This document shows positions 8,270 through 16,380 of a stretch of DNA of 33,470 bases, piece after piece. The position numbers and the translations under genes are program-made. The stretch is taken from the NCBI GenBank assembly GCA_029861425.1, contig JAOTZH010000019.1, forward strand, positions 1 through 33,470. The letters run 5' to 3'. Every line of letters begins with the position of its first letter. Position 1 is the first letter of the stretch. This stretch comes from Gemmatimonadota bacterium (GTDB lineage: Bacteria; Gemmatimonadota; Gemmatimonadetes; Palauibacterales; Palauibacteraceae). The notes under the pieces were generated by a model that was not told the origin of the DNA, did not search any database, and saw nothing but the letters and a program-made list of their open reading frames with translations.

Positions 8270-8304
8270 AAAACGCCCGGCCGCATTCGCGTGCCGGGCG
8301 TTTT
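8270..8304. terminator. Bidirectional intrinsic terminator between the hydratase and rpmA
   Basis: AAAACGCCCGGC (8270-8281) pairs perfectly with GCCGGGCGTTTT (8293-8304) around an 11-base loop. The A-run on one side and T-run on the other give a GC-rich stem with a U-tail in both directions. This fits its place between two convergent genes. Confidence 0.88.
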
Positions 8305-8346
8305 CGACATCATGGTCCGGGGAACTCCCGGGGCGACCGTCGAGCC

Positions 8347-8607
8347 TTAGCTGGCCTCTGGGACCACGTTCACGAACCGGCGGCCGCCGCGGCGGACCTG
8401 AAACTCGACGTGCCCGTCGGCGAGCGCGAAGAGCGTGTCGTCCTTCCCGCGCCCGACGTTGCGGCCCGGGTGGAAGGGCGTGCCGCGCTGGCGAACGAGG
8501 ATCGACCCCGCCGACACGCGCTGACCCCCATAGCGCTTGATCCCGAGGTACTGGGCATTCGAATCGCGACCGTTTCGGCTGGAACCGACACCCTTCTTAT
8601 GCGCCAT
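8347..8607 (-). CDS. rpmA: 50S ribosomal protein L27
   Basis: An 86-residue L27, normal length, a component of the large ribosomal subunit whose N-terminal tail reaches toward the peptidyl-transferase centre. The N-terminus [16 protein letters not shown] and the following LGIKRYGGQ and [10 protein letters not shown] are diagnostic. It begins 2 bp after the rplU stop codon, so the two are co-transcribed and probably coupled. Transcription ends at the bidirectional terminator at 8270-8304. Confidence 0.98.
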   Translation of the reverse strand: MAHKKGVGSSRNGRDSNAQYLGIKRYGGQRVSAGSILVRQRGTPFHPGRNVGRGKDDTLFALADGHVEFQVRRGGRRFVNVVPEAS

Positions 8608-8609
8608 CT

Positions 8610-9269
8610 CTACGCGTCCTTCTCTTTGATCGCCTTGTCGATATCGCTCTTGAGGATGCGGCCTTCCTTGCCGCTCCCTTCGATGGTGGCGAGATCGATT
8701 CCGTTGGCCGTCGCCAGCTCGAGCGCGGCGGGCGTGATGTCGTAGTCGCCGTCTGAAGCATCCTCGACCGGGGCGTCCCCGACTTGGGCCGCGGCTTCCG
8801 TAGCCGTCTCTTCCGCGGCCTCGACCACCGTCTCCTCGGCGACGTCGGCCACGGTCGCTTCCGCGGAGGCCTCGACGACTTCCTCGACCACCGGCTCGTC
8901 GGCTACGGCTTCCTCCACCACCGGAGCGGCCTTCTTGATGGGCTGTTTCTTCCCCTTCGGAAAGGAGATCTCGACAATCTTGATCTCGGTGTAGCCCTGC
9001 CGGTGACCCTGCTTTTTCCGGTAGCCTTTCCGGCGCTTCATCTTGTACACGACGATCTTCTCGCCACGCCCGTGGCCGACGATCTCCGCCGCTACCGCGG
9101 CTCCGTCGAGCGACGGCGTACCGACGCGAATGTCCCCATCCTTCTCCGCGAGCAGGACCTCGTCGAACGTCACCTTGTCGCCAGGCTCGGCGTTCAGCGT
9201 CGGGATCCGAAGCGTCGCCTCGGGATCCGCGCGGAACTGCTTCCCCTGAGCCCGAAAAATCGCGTACAT
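8610..9269 (-). CDS. rplU: 50S ribosomal protein L21 with acidic linker and C-terminal E3-binding-like domain
   Basis: Residues 1-105 are a normal L21 ([12 protein letters not shown] at the start, [16 protein letters not shown] near 76-91, EIKIVEI at the end), which binds 23S rRNA in the large subunit. The protein then runs on to 219 residues, about twice the usual length. Residues 113-176 are a low-complexity linker rich in Ala, Val and Glu. Residues 177-216 ([16 protein letters not shown], then [18 protein letters not shown]) look like the peripheral-subunit-binding (E3_binding) fold of 2-oxoacid dehydrogenase E2 subunits, with its typical GxGxxGRIxKxDI pattern. No frameshift is needed. L21 is certain; the tail assignment is by motif only. 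It is transcribed from a strong promoter at 9314-9342, followed by rpmA. Confidence 0.96.
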   Translation of the reverse strand: MYAIFRAQGKQFRADPEATLRIPTLNAEPGDKVTFDEVLLAEKDGDIRVGTPSLDGAAVAAEIVGHGRGEKIVVYKMKRRKGYRKKQGHRQGYTEIKIVEISFPKGKKQPIKKAAPVVEEAVADEPVVEEVVEASAEATVADVAEETVVEAAEETATEAAAQVGDAPVEDASDGDYDITPAALELATANGIDLATIEGSGKEGRILKSDIDKAIKEKDA

Positions 9270-9313
9270 GCGTCTATCTCGATCCCGGTTGTTCCGAAAA
9301 TTGCCAGCCGAAA

Positions 9314-9342
9314 ATGATAGGTTTGGGCGTACCGGGTGTCAA
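9314..9342 (-). promoter_or_regulatory. Sigma-70-type promoter for rplU-rpmA
   Basis: On the minus strand, TTGACA (9342-9337) and TATCAT (9319-9314) are separated by exactly 17 bp, giving a full-consensus -35 and a five-of-six -10. Predicted transcription starts near 9307, about 38 nt before the L21 start codon. The ribosomal pair can therefore be transcribed without rng. Confidence 0.8.
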
Positions 9343-9399
9343 TGTGGCGGAGATGTCGAAGACGGCCGCGTCGCGGGGCCGCGGCATGCCCCGAAGGAC

Positions 9400-10947
9400 C
9401 TAGGTCGTCACGTACTTGGCGGTGACATCCGTGTCCGCCGGGTGGGCGAGCAGGCGGAACTCGTCGAGCCCGAGCAGGGGGTCGTCTCGCACGTCGAGAT
9501 CGAGATTCAGATCCGCCCCCAGTCCGCTCAGGAACCTGGGTTCGTTCTCGAGCAGGTGAAGGGCGATCACGGGGTGCGTCAGGATCGTGATGCCGCGCTC
9601 CCTGCCGGCACGGGACACGCGGGTGAGAGCCCTCTCGATCCGGCGAACGACCGTCTCGGGTGCCAGAATCCGGCCCGTTCCCTCACAGTACGGACACGGT
9701 CCCGTCATGCGCTGATCGAGGCTGGGGCTGACTCGCTGCCGGCTCATCTGGAGCAGGCCCAGCTCCGAGATCGTGAAGATCTTCGTGCGCGCGCGGTCGC
9801 GGCCTATGTGCGCGCGCATCTGCTGGACGACCTTGTTCCGCGACGCCTCCTCGTCCATGTCGATGAAGTCGATGACGATGATTCCGCCGACGTCGCGCAG
9901 TCTCAGCTGCCGAGCGATCTCGACGGCCGCATCCAGGTTCGTCCGGAGAATCGTCTGCTTCGGGTCCTTCCGACCCGTGTAGCGACCGGTATTCACGTCG
10001 ATGGATACGAGTGCCTCGGTCTGCTCGATCACGACGTGTCCGCCAGACGGCAGATCGACCTTGCGGCTGAAGGCCTTCCGGATCTCCTCCTCGATCCCGA
10101 ACTCGTCGAAGATCGGCGCCTCGCCTGCGTACAGCTCCACGCGATCCAGCAGGTCGGGATCGACCGTGCCGAGGTACGATTTGATCTCGTGGTGCATCTC
10201 CGTCGAGTCCACGGTGAGCTTGTCGATCTGGTCGCTGAACACGTCTCGGATGATCCCGGAGGTGAGGCGGGCGTCCTGGTACACGACCGCCGGGGGCTTC
10301 ACCCCCTGCTGCCGCTTCTGGATCTTCTCCCAGGACTTCCTCAGGGTCTTGAGCTCTCGATCGAGCCCCTTCTGCGTCAGTTCCTCGCCGACGGTCCGAA
10401 CGATCACGCCCCCATCGCTCTCCTTGAGCATCTGCCGGACCATCTTCTTCAGGCGGCCCCGCTCCTCGCGGTCCTCGATCTTTCGACTGACCCCGACGTG
10501 TGTGCTGGTGGGCATGTACACGAGGAAGCGGCCGGGCAGCGAGACCTGGCTCGTGACCCGGGCCCCCTTCGTGCCGATCGGCTCCTTCGTCACCTGCACG
10601 AGGATCGGTTGGCCCTTCTGCAGGACGTCCTGGATGGGGGGGTAGGTCCTGTCGCGGCGGCGGCCGCGGCCTCTTCCCCTCCCGTTGCCGGCTTGCCCGT
10701 TCTCGTCATCCTCGTCCTCGTCGGACACGAGATCGGAGGCGTGGAGGAAGGCGGCTTTCTCCGCGCCGATGTCGATGAAGGCGGCCTGGAGACCCGGCAC
10801 GATCGCCTCTACGACACCGAGGTACATGTCGCCGACGATCCGCCGCTCGTCGGGGCGCTCGTGCATGAGCTCGACGAGTCTCGAATCCTCGAGTATCGCG
10901 ACCCGCTTTTCGCGGGCTGTCGCGTGGACGACGATTTCCCGGCGCAC
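9400..10947 (-). CDS. rng: Ribonuclease G/E family endoribonuclease
   Basis: A 515-residue RNase G-type enzyme that cuts single-stranded, 5'-monophosphate RNA in mRNA decay and rRNA maturation. The S1-like domain (about 36-135) has GDMYLGVVEAIVPGLQAAF and AAFLHASDL. The catalytic core has D317 in SIDVNTG and D360 in VIDFIDM for Mg2+. C418-P-Y-C421-EGTG is the Zn-link of the family. The S1 domain holds an unusual charged insert at residues 75-100: an acidic run, then an RG-repeat and arginines. The long C-terminal scaffold of E. coli RNase E is absent. The start is GTG with GGAG upstream. The rng-rplU-rpmA neighbourhood is common in bacteria; 130 nt separate rng from rplU. Confidence 0.95.
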   Translation of the reverse strand: MRREIVVHATAREKRVAILEDSRLVELMHERPDERRIVGDMYLGVVEAIVPGLQAAFIDIGAEKAAFLHASDLVSDEDEDDENGQAGNGRGRGRGRRRDRTYPPIQDVLQKGQPILVQVTKEPIGTKGARVTSQVSLPGRFLVYMPTSTHVGVSRKIEDREERGRLKKMVRQMLKESDGGVIVRTVGEELTQKGLDRELKTLRKSWEKIQKRQQGVKPPAVVYQDARLTSGIIRDVFSDQIDKLTVDSTEMHHEIKSYLGTVDPDLLDRVELYAGEAPIFDEFGIEEEIRKAFSRKVDLPSGGHVVIEQTEALVSIDVNTGRYTGRKDPKQTILRTNLDAAVEIARQLRLRDVGGIIVIDFIDMDEEASRNKVVQQMRAHIGRDRARTKIFTISELGLLQMSRQRVSPSLDQRMTGPCPYCEGTGRILAPETVVRRIERALTRVSRAGRERGITILTHPVIALHLLENEPRFLSGLGADLNLDLDVRDDPLLGLDEFRLLAHPADTDVTAKYVTT

Positions 10948-11101
10948 GCTACTCCGCGTGTTCCGAGCCGCCGTCCACTGTCGGGGCCGTTAGGATGCTT
11001 CGCACCTGTGCGGACGAGGTATTTGTCAGGCTCACCCGCAGGACGGATGACCCTCCGAAAGAGCTGGGTCCTGTTACAGAGTGTGTCGGTGATCGTCACA
11101 A

Positions 11102-11125
11102 ACGCCCGACTTCACTGGCGGGCGT
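11102..11125 (-). terminator. Candidate hairpin terminator after the acyl-CoA dehydrogenase
   Basis: ACGCCCG (11102-11108) pairs with CGGGCGT (11119-11125) around a 10-base loop, 75 bp past the acyl-CoA dehydrogenase stop. On the minus strand the stem is followed only by TTGTGA, so the U-tail is poor. The 252-bp gap (10948-11199) otherwise shows only a weak promoter-like pair for rng: TTGTGA (11101-11096) and TGTAAC (11078-11073), 17 bp apart. Confidence 0.4.
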
Positions 11126-11199
11126 CTGAAGTTAGGGCATTCCAATCCCAGTCGGAAAGGAGCAACTGCGGTTCAGCCGCGACCACACGGAACTCGGGC

Positions 11200-12423
11200 T
11201 CAGCCCTGGCCGTGCTCCTTCAGAAGCTCCCTCGAGATGACCATCTTCTGGATCTCCGAGGTTCCTTCCCCGATCTCGGTGATCTTGGCGTCTCGCATCA
11301 TGCGCTCGACCGGATACTCGCGGGAATACCCGTACCCCCCGTGAAGCTGCACGGCCCGCGTGGTCACGTCCATCGCCGCCTCGGAAGCGAAGAGCTTTGC
11401 CATGGACGCTTCCTTCTTGTAGGGCTTCCCGGCCATGCGAAGACGCGCGGCGTGATAGGTCATGACCCGGGCCGCGTGGATGCTCGTATCCATTTCGGCG
11501 AGCATGAATCTCACGCCCTGGAAATCGTTGATCTTCCTGCCGAACTGCTCGCGCTCGCCCGTATAGCGGACGGCTTCATCGAGCGCGCCCTGAGCAATCC
11601 CGATCGCGTGGGCGGCGATGCCGATCCGGCCACCGTCGAGCGTATCGAGGAATATCGGGAACCCTTCGTCGATTTCCCCCAGCACGTTCGCATCCGGGAC
11701 CTCGACGTCCTCGAAGATCAGCTCCCGCGTGTCCGAAGCGTTCCAGCCGAGCTTGCGGAGCTTCTGGCCCACCTGAAAACCCGGCATCGCGTCGAGCTCA
11801 TCCGAATGCCCGAACCCGACTCTGGTCGCTTCTTCGAGGTCGCACGTCTCCTTGGTCAAGATGAAGACGGTGATCCCTTTCGCGCCTTTCTCGGGATCCG
11901 TTACGGCCCCGACGACAAAGATCTCGCCTACCCCACCGTGGGTGATCCAGGTTTTCTGGCCGTTGAGGACCCACCGGTCGCCCTTCTTCTCGGCGGTCGT
12001 TCGCATTGCCGCGGCATCGGAGCCGGAACCCGGCTCGGTCAGCCCGAAGCCGCCGAGCACCTGACCCGAGGCGAGCGGTGTCAGGAACCGCCGCTTCTGC
12101 TCCTCGGTCCCGAATCGAGCGATCGGGGTCGCGCAAAGAGACGTGTGGGCCCCGATCATGATCGAATGGCTGCCACAGACCCGAGCGAGCTCCTCCACGG
12201 CGATGGCGGACGCCAGGATGTCCATCCCGGCGCCGCCGAACTCCTCGTCGAACGGGATCCCGAAGAGGCCGATCTCGGCCATCTTCGCGCCGTTCTCCCA
12301 GGGAAACTGCTCCGATTCGTCGAATTCGCTCGCGACCGGGGCGATCTCGGCCACGGCGAACTCCCGGACCATCTCCCGGATCATCTCATGATGATCGTCG
12401 TAGAAAAGACTCAGGTCACCCAA
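11200..12423 (-). CDS. Acyl-CoA dehydrogenase
   Basis: A 407-residue FAD-dependent acyl-CoA dehydrogenase making trans-2-enoyl-CoA and passing electrons to ETF. The three-domain layout is intact: GLTEPGSGSDAAAMRT in the FAD/substrate middle domain, TGEREQFGRKINDFQ, and the C-terminal HGGYGYSREYPVER and EGTSEIQ. E386 sits where the catalytic base of short/medium-chain enzymes lies. The middle domain has an insert of about 15-20 residues (around CDLEEATRVGFGHSDELDA) relative to typical SCAD. Chain-length preference cannot be fixed; short or branched chains are plausible. The start appears to be TTG at 12423 with GGGGG shortly upstream, as no ATG or GTG is in frame there. It is divergent from the sigma factor gene. 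Confidence 0.92.
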   Translation of the reverse strand: MGDLSLFYDDHHEMIREMVREFAVAEIAPVASEFDESEQFPWENGAKMAEIGLFGIPFDEEFGGAGMDILASAIAVEELARVCGSHSIMIGAHTSLCATPIARFGTEEQKRRFLTPLASGQVLGGFGLTEPGSGSDAAAMRTTAEKKGDRWVLNGQKTWITHGGVGEIFVVGAVTDPEKGAKGITVFILTKETCDLEEATRVGFGHSDELDAMPGFQVGQKLRKLGWNASDTRELIFEDVEVPDANVLGEIDEGFPIFLDTLDGGRIGIAAHAIGIAQGALDEAVRYTGEREQFGRKINDFQGVRFMLAEMDTSIHAARVMTYHAARLRMAGKPYKKEASMAKLFASEAAMDVTTRAVQLHGGYGYSREYPVERMMRDAKITEIGEGTSEIQKMVISRELLKEHGQG

Positions 12424-12439
12424 GAGACCCCCGCCATCC

Positions 12440-12467
12440 TTTGTATTTGGCTCAATTGGATTGTCAA
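12440..12467 (-). promoter_or_regulatory. Probable sigma-70 promoter for the acyl-CoA dehydrogenase
   Basis: On the minus strand, TTGACA (12467-12462) and TACAAA (12445-12440) are 16 bp apart, in a locally AT-richer patch. The predicted start is only about 10 nt before the TTG start codon, so the leader would be very short. The rest of the 222-bp divergent gap shows no clear promoter for the sigma gene. Confidence 0.55.
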
Positions 12468-12645
12468 AGTTCCAAGCGGTAACGTATCGGGGACGGCATT
12501 CGCATCAAAACACCGCGCCGGCGATCTGGCGCCGTGGTGAACCGCCTGTGCGGGACCGTCACGATCGGGCCGGGACGGGCGTTCTGGTTTGGGTTTCGGA
12601 GGTCCGCGGCGCTCGAACGCGCCGGCAGGCGTGGACGGGGGAATC

Positions 12646-13155
12646 GTGGACTTCGAGGCGGCATTCAACAGCCACCAGGAATCGCTGTTTCGGTACGTCA
12701 ACCGTTTGGTTGGCGACGCCGATCTCGCGTCGGACGTGGTGCAGGAGTCGTTCGTGAGGCTCCTGAGTCATCCGCTTCCCGACGACGAAGTACGACGATG
12801 GCTGTTCACGGTCGCCACGAACCTCGTTCGGGACGACGCCCGAATGAGGAGTCGAAGGCAGCGGTTGCTCGCCGAACGCTACGAGCGTTCGGATATGGCG
12901 AGCGATCCGGCCGATGTGCCCGACGAGGTCGCGATGCGGTCGGAGCAGATCGCGGCCGCTCGCGCGGCGCTGGAGCAGCTTTCGCCGAGAGATCGGCAGA
13001 TGCTGATGATGAGAGAGGAAGGGTTCCGGTACTCGGAGATCGCGAAGGTGATCGACGTCGCGCCGGGATCGGTCGGGACCTTGCTGGCCCGCGCATTGCG
13101 ACGATTCGCGGCAGCCGTGGACCCGGCGCACATAGATGATGAGGAGTCGGAGTGA
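12646..13155 (+). CDS. ECF-type RNA polymerase sigma factor
   Basis: A 169-residue extracytoplasmic-function sigma factor with only regions 2 and 4. Region 2 runs from HQESLFRYVNRL through DVVQESFVRLL to RRWLFTVATNLVRDDARMRSRR. Region 4 includes LSPRDRQMLMMREEGFRYSEIA and a helix-turn-helix ending RALRRFAA. I chose GTG 12646 (VDFEAAF) with GGGGGA just upstream; longer starts add a Gly/Pro-rich leader with no family match. It is followed directly by an anti-sigma factor and then a TonB-dependent receptor, so its regulon probably includes these genes. The signal is unknown. Confidence 0.92.
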   Translation: MDFEAAFNSHQESLFRYVNRLVGDADLASDVVQESFVRLLSHPLPDDEVRRWLFTVATNLVRDDARMRSRRQRLLAERYERSDMASDPADVPDEVAMRSEQIAAARAALEQLSPRDRQMLMMREEGFRYSEIAKVIDVAPGSVGTLLARALRRFAAAVDPAHIDDEESE

Positions 13156-13157
13156 AC

Positions 13158-13916
13158 ATGCACGCAGCTGACGGCATCCACGTCGACGACGGCGCTCTTC
13201 TCGCGCTGATCGACGGCGAGTCGGCGCCCGGAGCGGAGCCCCGGACGCACGTCGACTCGTGCGATGACTGTGCACGGCGAATGGAAGAGCTGCGTTTCGC
13301 GAGCCGACGGCTGGCTGGCGCGCTCGAGTCCGTGGACACCCCGTCGCCTCTGACGGAGATGCCGGACGAGCTTCGCGATGCGGCCGCGGCGGCGGTGACT
13401 CCGATCCACTCGGCCTGGCGCCGTCGGCTCAGGGGCGGGCGATCCGTCGCGGCCGCCGCCGGTCTGATCCTCGTACTGGCGGCCGGCGCTTATGCGGTGC
13501 CCGGGTCCCCGCTGCGCTCGATCGTGTCACGTTCGGTGGACGCGCTGGGATCCCTCTTCGGTGGCGACACGGTCGGACCGATCGATCCGGGGCCCTCCGC
13601 GGTAGGGGTCGATCCAGTCGACGGAGCCGTCACCGTGTCGATCGAGGGCGCCACCGACGACCTGCGCGTGACCATCCGTCTGGTGGATACCTCGCGCGCC
13701 TCGGTCTCGGCGCGTGGCGCGAGCTTCGTCGGCCAGCCCGGTCGCCTGCGGGTGACCGATGCGGCGGGCGACATGACGGTCGAACTCCCAACCGCGGCCG
13801 AGGGAACCGTCGAGGTCAACGGCGCCCCCGTGGCTCGCTCGACCGGAGGGGCGATCACACGACTGCCCGGGGCGGATCTCGTTCCGGCGGTGATCGTCGT
13901 CGAGACAGCCGGGTAG
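13158..13916 (+). CDS. Zinc-finger anti-sigma factor, membrane-anchored
   Basis: A 252-residue single-pass membrane protein that should hold the adjacent sigma factor inactive. The N-terminal cytoplasmic domain has the ZAS zinc motif H31-x3-C35-x2-C38 (THVDSCDDC). A hydrophobic segment (SVAAAAGLILVLAAGAYA) follows at about residue 100. The periplasmic part (about 150-252) is beta-rich, with adhesin-like repeats such as VTVSIEGATDDLRV. I prefer ATG 13158 with CGGAG five bases upstream; GTG 13152 overlaps the sigma stop codon as GTGA and also has GAGGAG at good spacing. Translational coupling is likely either way. Confidence 0.85.
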   Translation: MHAADGIHVDDGALLALIDGESAPGAEPRTHVDSCDDCARRMEELRFASRRLAGALESVDTPSPLTEMPDELRDAAAAAVTPIHSAWRRRLRGGRSVAAAAGLILVLAAGAYAVPGSPLRSIVSRSVDALGSLFGGDTVGPIDPGPSAVGVDPVDGAVTVSIEGATDDLRVTIRLVDTSRASVSARGASFVGQPGRLRVTDAAGDMTVELPTAAEGTVEVNGAPVARSTGGAITRLPGADLVPAVIVVETAG

Positions 13917-13954
13917 CACCACTTCGGCAGACCAGGTCTCGCGGCAGCGGTGTC

Positions 13955-14014
13955 GACGCCCGCCCGGCTCCGCACCATGGCCTGAAGCTGACACCGGGCG
14001 TAGCTGAGGGCGTC
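13955..14014 (+). promoter_or_regulatory. Nested stem-loop in the receptor leader
   Basis: GACGCCC (13955-13961) pairs with GGGCGTC (14008-14014). Directly inside, GCCCGG (13962-13967) pairs with CCGGGC (13994-13999), leaving an 8-base bulge. The GGG of the only Shine-Dalgarno-like sequence (GAGGG, 14006-14010) lies in the outer stem, just before the TTG start at 14022. Folding could limit translation. No known riboswitch motif was recognised. Confidence 0.4.
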
Positions 14015-14021
14015 GTTCCTC

Positions 14022-16253
14022 TTGGTTTCCGCATTTCTGGCAAGCGTGGTCGGCTTCGCGTCTCTCGGCGCGCTGCAGGACACGACCGGCACTCTCTACG
14101 GTCGCGTCCTCAGCGGCGATACCGGCACGCCCGTTGTCGGCGCCTCTGTCAGAATCCGTCACGGCGGAGCCTTTCGGCTCCTTGTCACCGACGACCGGGG
14201 CGCCTACCGGGCTGAGCGACTCATCGCCGGCGACGCGCTCGTGGTGGCACAAGCCCTGGATCACGCGCCGCTCGAGGCGGCTGTGAGGATCCCGGCCGGT
14301 GGCGAGGTGCCCCTGGATCTCGAGCTCGAGATTCGTCCAGTCGAGATGCCCATGTTGTTCAGCCTGGTCGAGGCATCCAAACTCACGCTGCCTCCGCCGG
14401 GGCTTGTACGAGGAGGTCTCCGCGAGGAGGGCGAGACGGAGCTTCGAGCGCTGGATCAGAGCCCCGGAGTCTCGGAGCTCGGGCTCGGCAGATGGCTGGG
14501 CCCGGATCCGTCCGACCCCACCAGCACGCTCTATGTCCGCGGCGCGGTCGCCGACCTGAAGCTCGTCGTTCTCGACGGGGCTCCCGTCTACGCCCCGTTT
14601 CACCTGAGCGGGTTGCTCGATGCCTTCCCCGACGGGGTTCTCGAGGATGCCACGATCTACGTGGGGGGGACCCCGGCTGAGTACGATGGCGGCCTCAGCT
14701 ACGTACTCGACCTGGAGGTCCGGGAAGGCGAGAGGGACCGGTTCCGCATGGCGGGCGCCGTGGATCTGCTCGGCGCCACCGGTCGAATCGAGGGCCCTAT
14801 CGGGAAGTCGGGGCGAGTGCTGCTCAGCGGACGTGGCCTGCACGGCGCCGGGTATCCCCTGCTCACCGGATCGGGCGAGCTGCCGTACGGGTACGGGGAC
14901 GCGCTCGGCCGTCTCGATTTCGGGATCGGCGGGGGGCACCTGTCGGCGACCGGCTTCTGGAACCGCGAGTCCGTCCTACTCGACATCGGGAAGCTGGAAG
15001 GCGCGGCCCCGGAGTCCGCCTACTGGGGCAACGGCGCCGGATCAGCCCGGTATGCGACCCCGTTTGCCGGCGGAACGCTCAACGTGAACACCTCGTTCGG
15101 GCGATTCACCACCCGGATCCCGGCGCTCGACCTCGAATCCGAAGGGCCGGTCGCCTTTACGACCGTCCGAGGCGAGACGTCACGTAGCCGGACGGGTGCC
15201 TCCTACGAGTTCGGCACCGGCGTCCGCTGGGAGATCGGTACGGGCTTCGACACGCACGAGACGGTGCTCGATCAACGAACGGTGTTCGGCGACACGACGA
15301 TCCACACGGTCGCGAACGCACAGGTCGGTGCGATCTGGGGCGAGGCGACCTGGAATCCGACACCCGAGGTCGAGGTCCGGGCGGGCCTGCGCAGCAGCTA
15401 CTTCAAGCCCGACGGCGTCGCGCGCTTCTCGCCCCGCGCCTCCGCGCTCTGGCACGTCGACGAGAGCGCGCGACTGAAGATTGCGGCCGGCCGCTTCCAT
15501 CAGGTGGTGCGCGGCCCCGAGACGATTCTCTCGGGTGACCTCACGGGACCCACGCTCGGGGGTGGCGGGCGACCACAGCTCGACCTCCCGGGGCCCATCA
15601 TCGGCTCGCAGCTCTTCGCGATCGCCGGCGCCACGCACCTCGTGCTCGGCCTCGAGAACGACCTGTCGAACGGGATTCAGATTGGCCTGGAGGGGTACTT
15701 CAAGTCGTTCGACGGCCTCCCCGAGGCCGAGGACCTGTACTCATCCGGTGCCGACCTGTGGCTGCAGGCCGACGAGGGGCCAGTGCGCGGCTGGCTCGGG
15801 TACTCTCTCGCCTGGGTCTGGGACAACCAGCCGGCACAGGCGACCCAGTTCGTTGGGCGTCAGCTGCTCAGCGGGGGTCTGGCCACGGCCCTCGGTGGAG
15901 TCGACGTCGGCCTGCGTCTCGCCTACGGTGCCGGCCTCCCCTTCCAGGAGGTCACGCCGGTCGGGGAGGGAGCCCCGCGAAACCCCCGACGCGACGCCGG
16001 CGATGCGCCGCCTCCAGCGCTGTCCGGAGCCCCGGACGATTCGTACCTGAGGATCGACGCCGAGATCTCCCGTCGCTGGGTGGGGCGGATCGGGAACCGG
16101 TCGTTCGAGATCGCGCCCTACGTGCGGTTGTTGAACGCCCTCGACCGTCGGGACGCCCTCTTCTACCGCGCCGCGGAAGAGGGGCCGACCCGACCGATCC
16201 CGCTCTCGTCGGTTCCGGTCCTGGCCGTCGTCGGCATCGCCTGGACCTTCTGA
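14022..16253 (+). CDS. TonB-dependent outer-membrane receptor with CnaB-like N-terminal domain
   Basis: A 743-residue outer-membrane receptor. After a hydrophobic N-terminus (LASVVGFASLGAL) comes a carboxypeptidase-regulatory-like domain (about 23-110: TLYGRVLSGDTGTPVVGASV). A plug domain follows with LYVRGAVADLKLVVLDGAPV and YAPFHLSGLLDAF. The rest is a beta-barrel of alternating aromatic strands ending in VVGIAWTF, the terminal Phe expected for BAM-dependent insertion. The substrate is unknown. No STN signalling domain is seen, unlike FecA, although sigma and anti-sigma genes precede it. The start is probably TTG 14022, because an in-frame stop lies at 14001; the signal peptide then lacks basic residues, which is odd. 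Confidence 0.86.
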   Translation: MVSAFLASVVGFASLGALQDTTGTLYGRVLSGDTGTPVVGASVRIRHGGAFRLLVTDDRGAYRAERLIAGDALVVAQALDHAPLEAAVRIPAGGEVPLDLELEIRPVEMPMLFSLVEASKLTLPPPGLVRGGLREEGETELRALDQSPGVSELGLGRWLGPDPSDPTSTLYVRGAVADLKLVVLDGAPVYAPFHLSGLLDAFPDGVLEDATIYVGGTPAEYDGGLSYVLDLEVREGERDRFRMAGAVDLLGATGRIEGPIGKSGRVLLSGRGLHGAGYPLLTGSGELPYGYGDALGRLDFGIGGGHLSATGFWNRESVLLDIGKLEGAAPESAYWGNGAGSARYATPFAGGTLNVNTSFGRFTTRIPALDLESEGPVAFTTVRGETSRSRTGASYEFGTGVRWEIGTGFDTHETVLDQRTVFGDTTIHTVANAQVGAIWGEATWNPTPEVEVRAGLRSSYFKPDGVARFSPRASALWHVDESARLKIAAGRFHQVVRGPETILSGDLTGPTLGGGGRPQLDLPGPIIGSQLFAIAGATHLVLGLENDLSNGIQIGLEGYFKSFDGLPEAEDLYSSGADLWLQADEGPVRGWLGYSLAWVWDNQPAQATQFVGRQLLSGGLATALGGVDVGLRLAYGAGLPFQEVTPVGEGAPRNPRRDAGDAPPPALSGAPDDSYLRIDAEISRRWVGRIGNRSFEIAPYVRLLNALDRRDALFYRAAEEGPTRPIPLSSVPVLAVVGIAWTF

Positions 16254-16320
16254 AGCCGTGCCATGCGTGTCACAGAACGCCGACCCCAGACGTCTCTGAT
16301 CGCGGGGCCGAGACACGTGC

Positions 16321-16353
16321 TCTCCGGCCGCCCCGGCTCGGCAGGGCCGGAGA
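16321..16353. terminator. GC-rich hairpin after the receptor gene
   Basis: TCTCCGGCC (16321-16329) pairs perfectly with GGCCGGAGA (16345-16353) around a 15-base loop, 68 bp past the receptor stop and 28 bp before the next gene. There is no T-run, so it may be a weak terminator, an mRNA-stabilising stem or an attenuator. Confidence 0.4.
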
Positions 16354-16380
16354 TACACCGAGAGATGTCGAGGCGAAGCC

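Noticed and set aside
9268-12540. A 1090-codon open frame on the plus strand
   Set aside because: It is the exact antisense of rng and the acyl-CoA dehydrogenase, both with complete catalytic motifs. Its composition is low in normal core-forming patterns.
13917-14021. A cobalamin riboswitch before the TonB-dependent receptor
   Set aside because: No B12-box-like sequence was found and the 105-nt leader is too short for that class.
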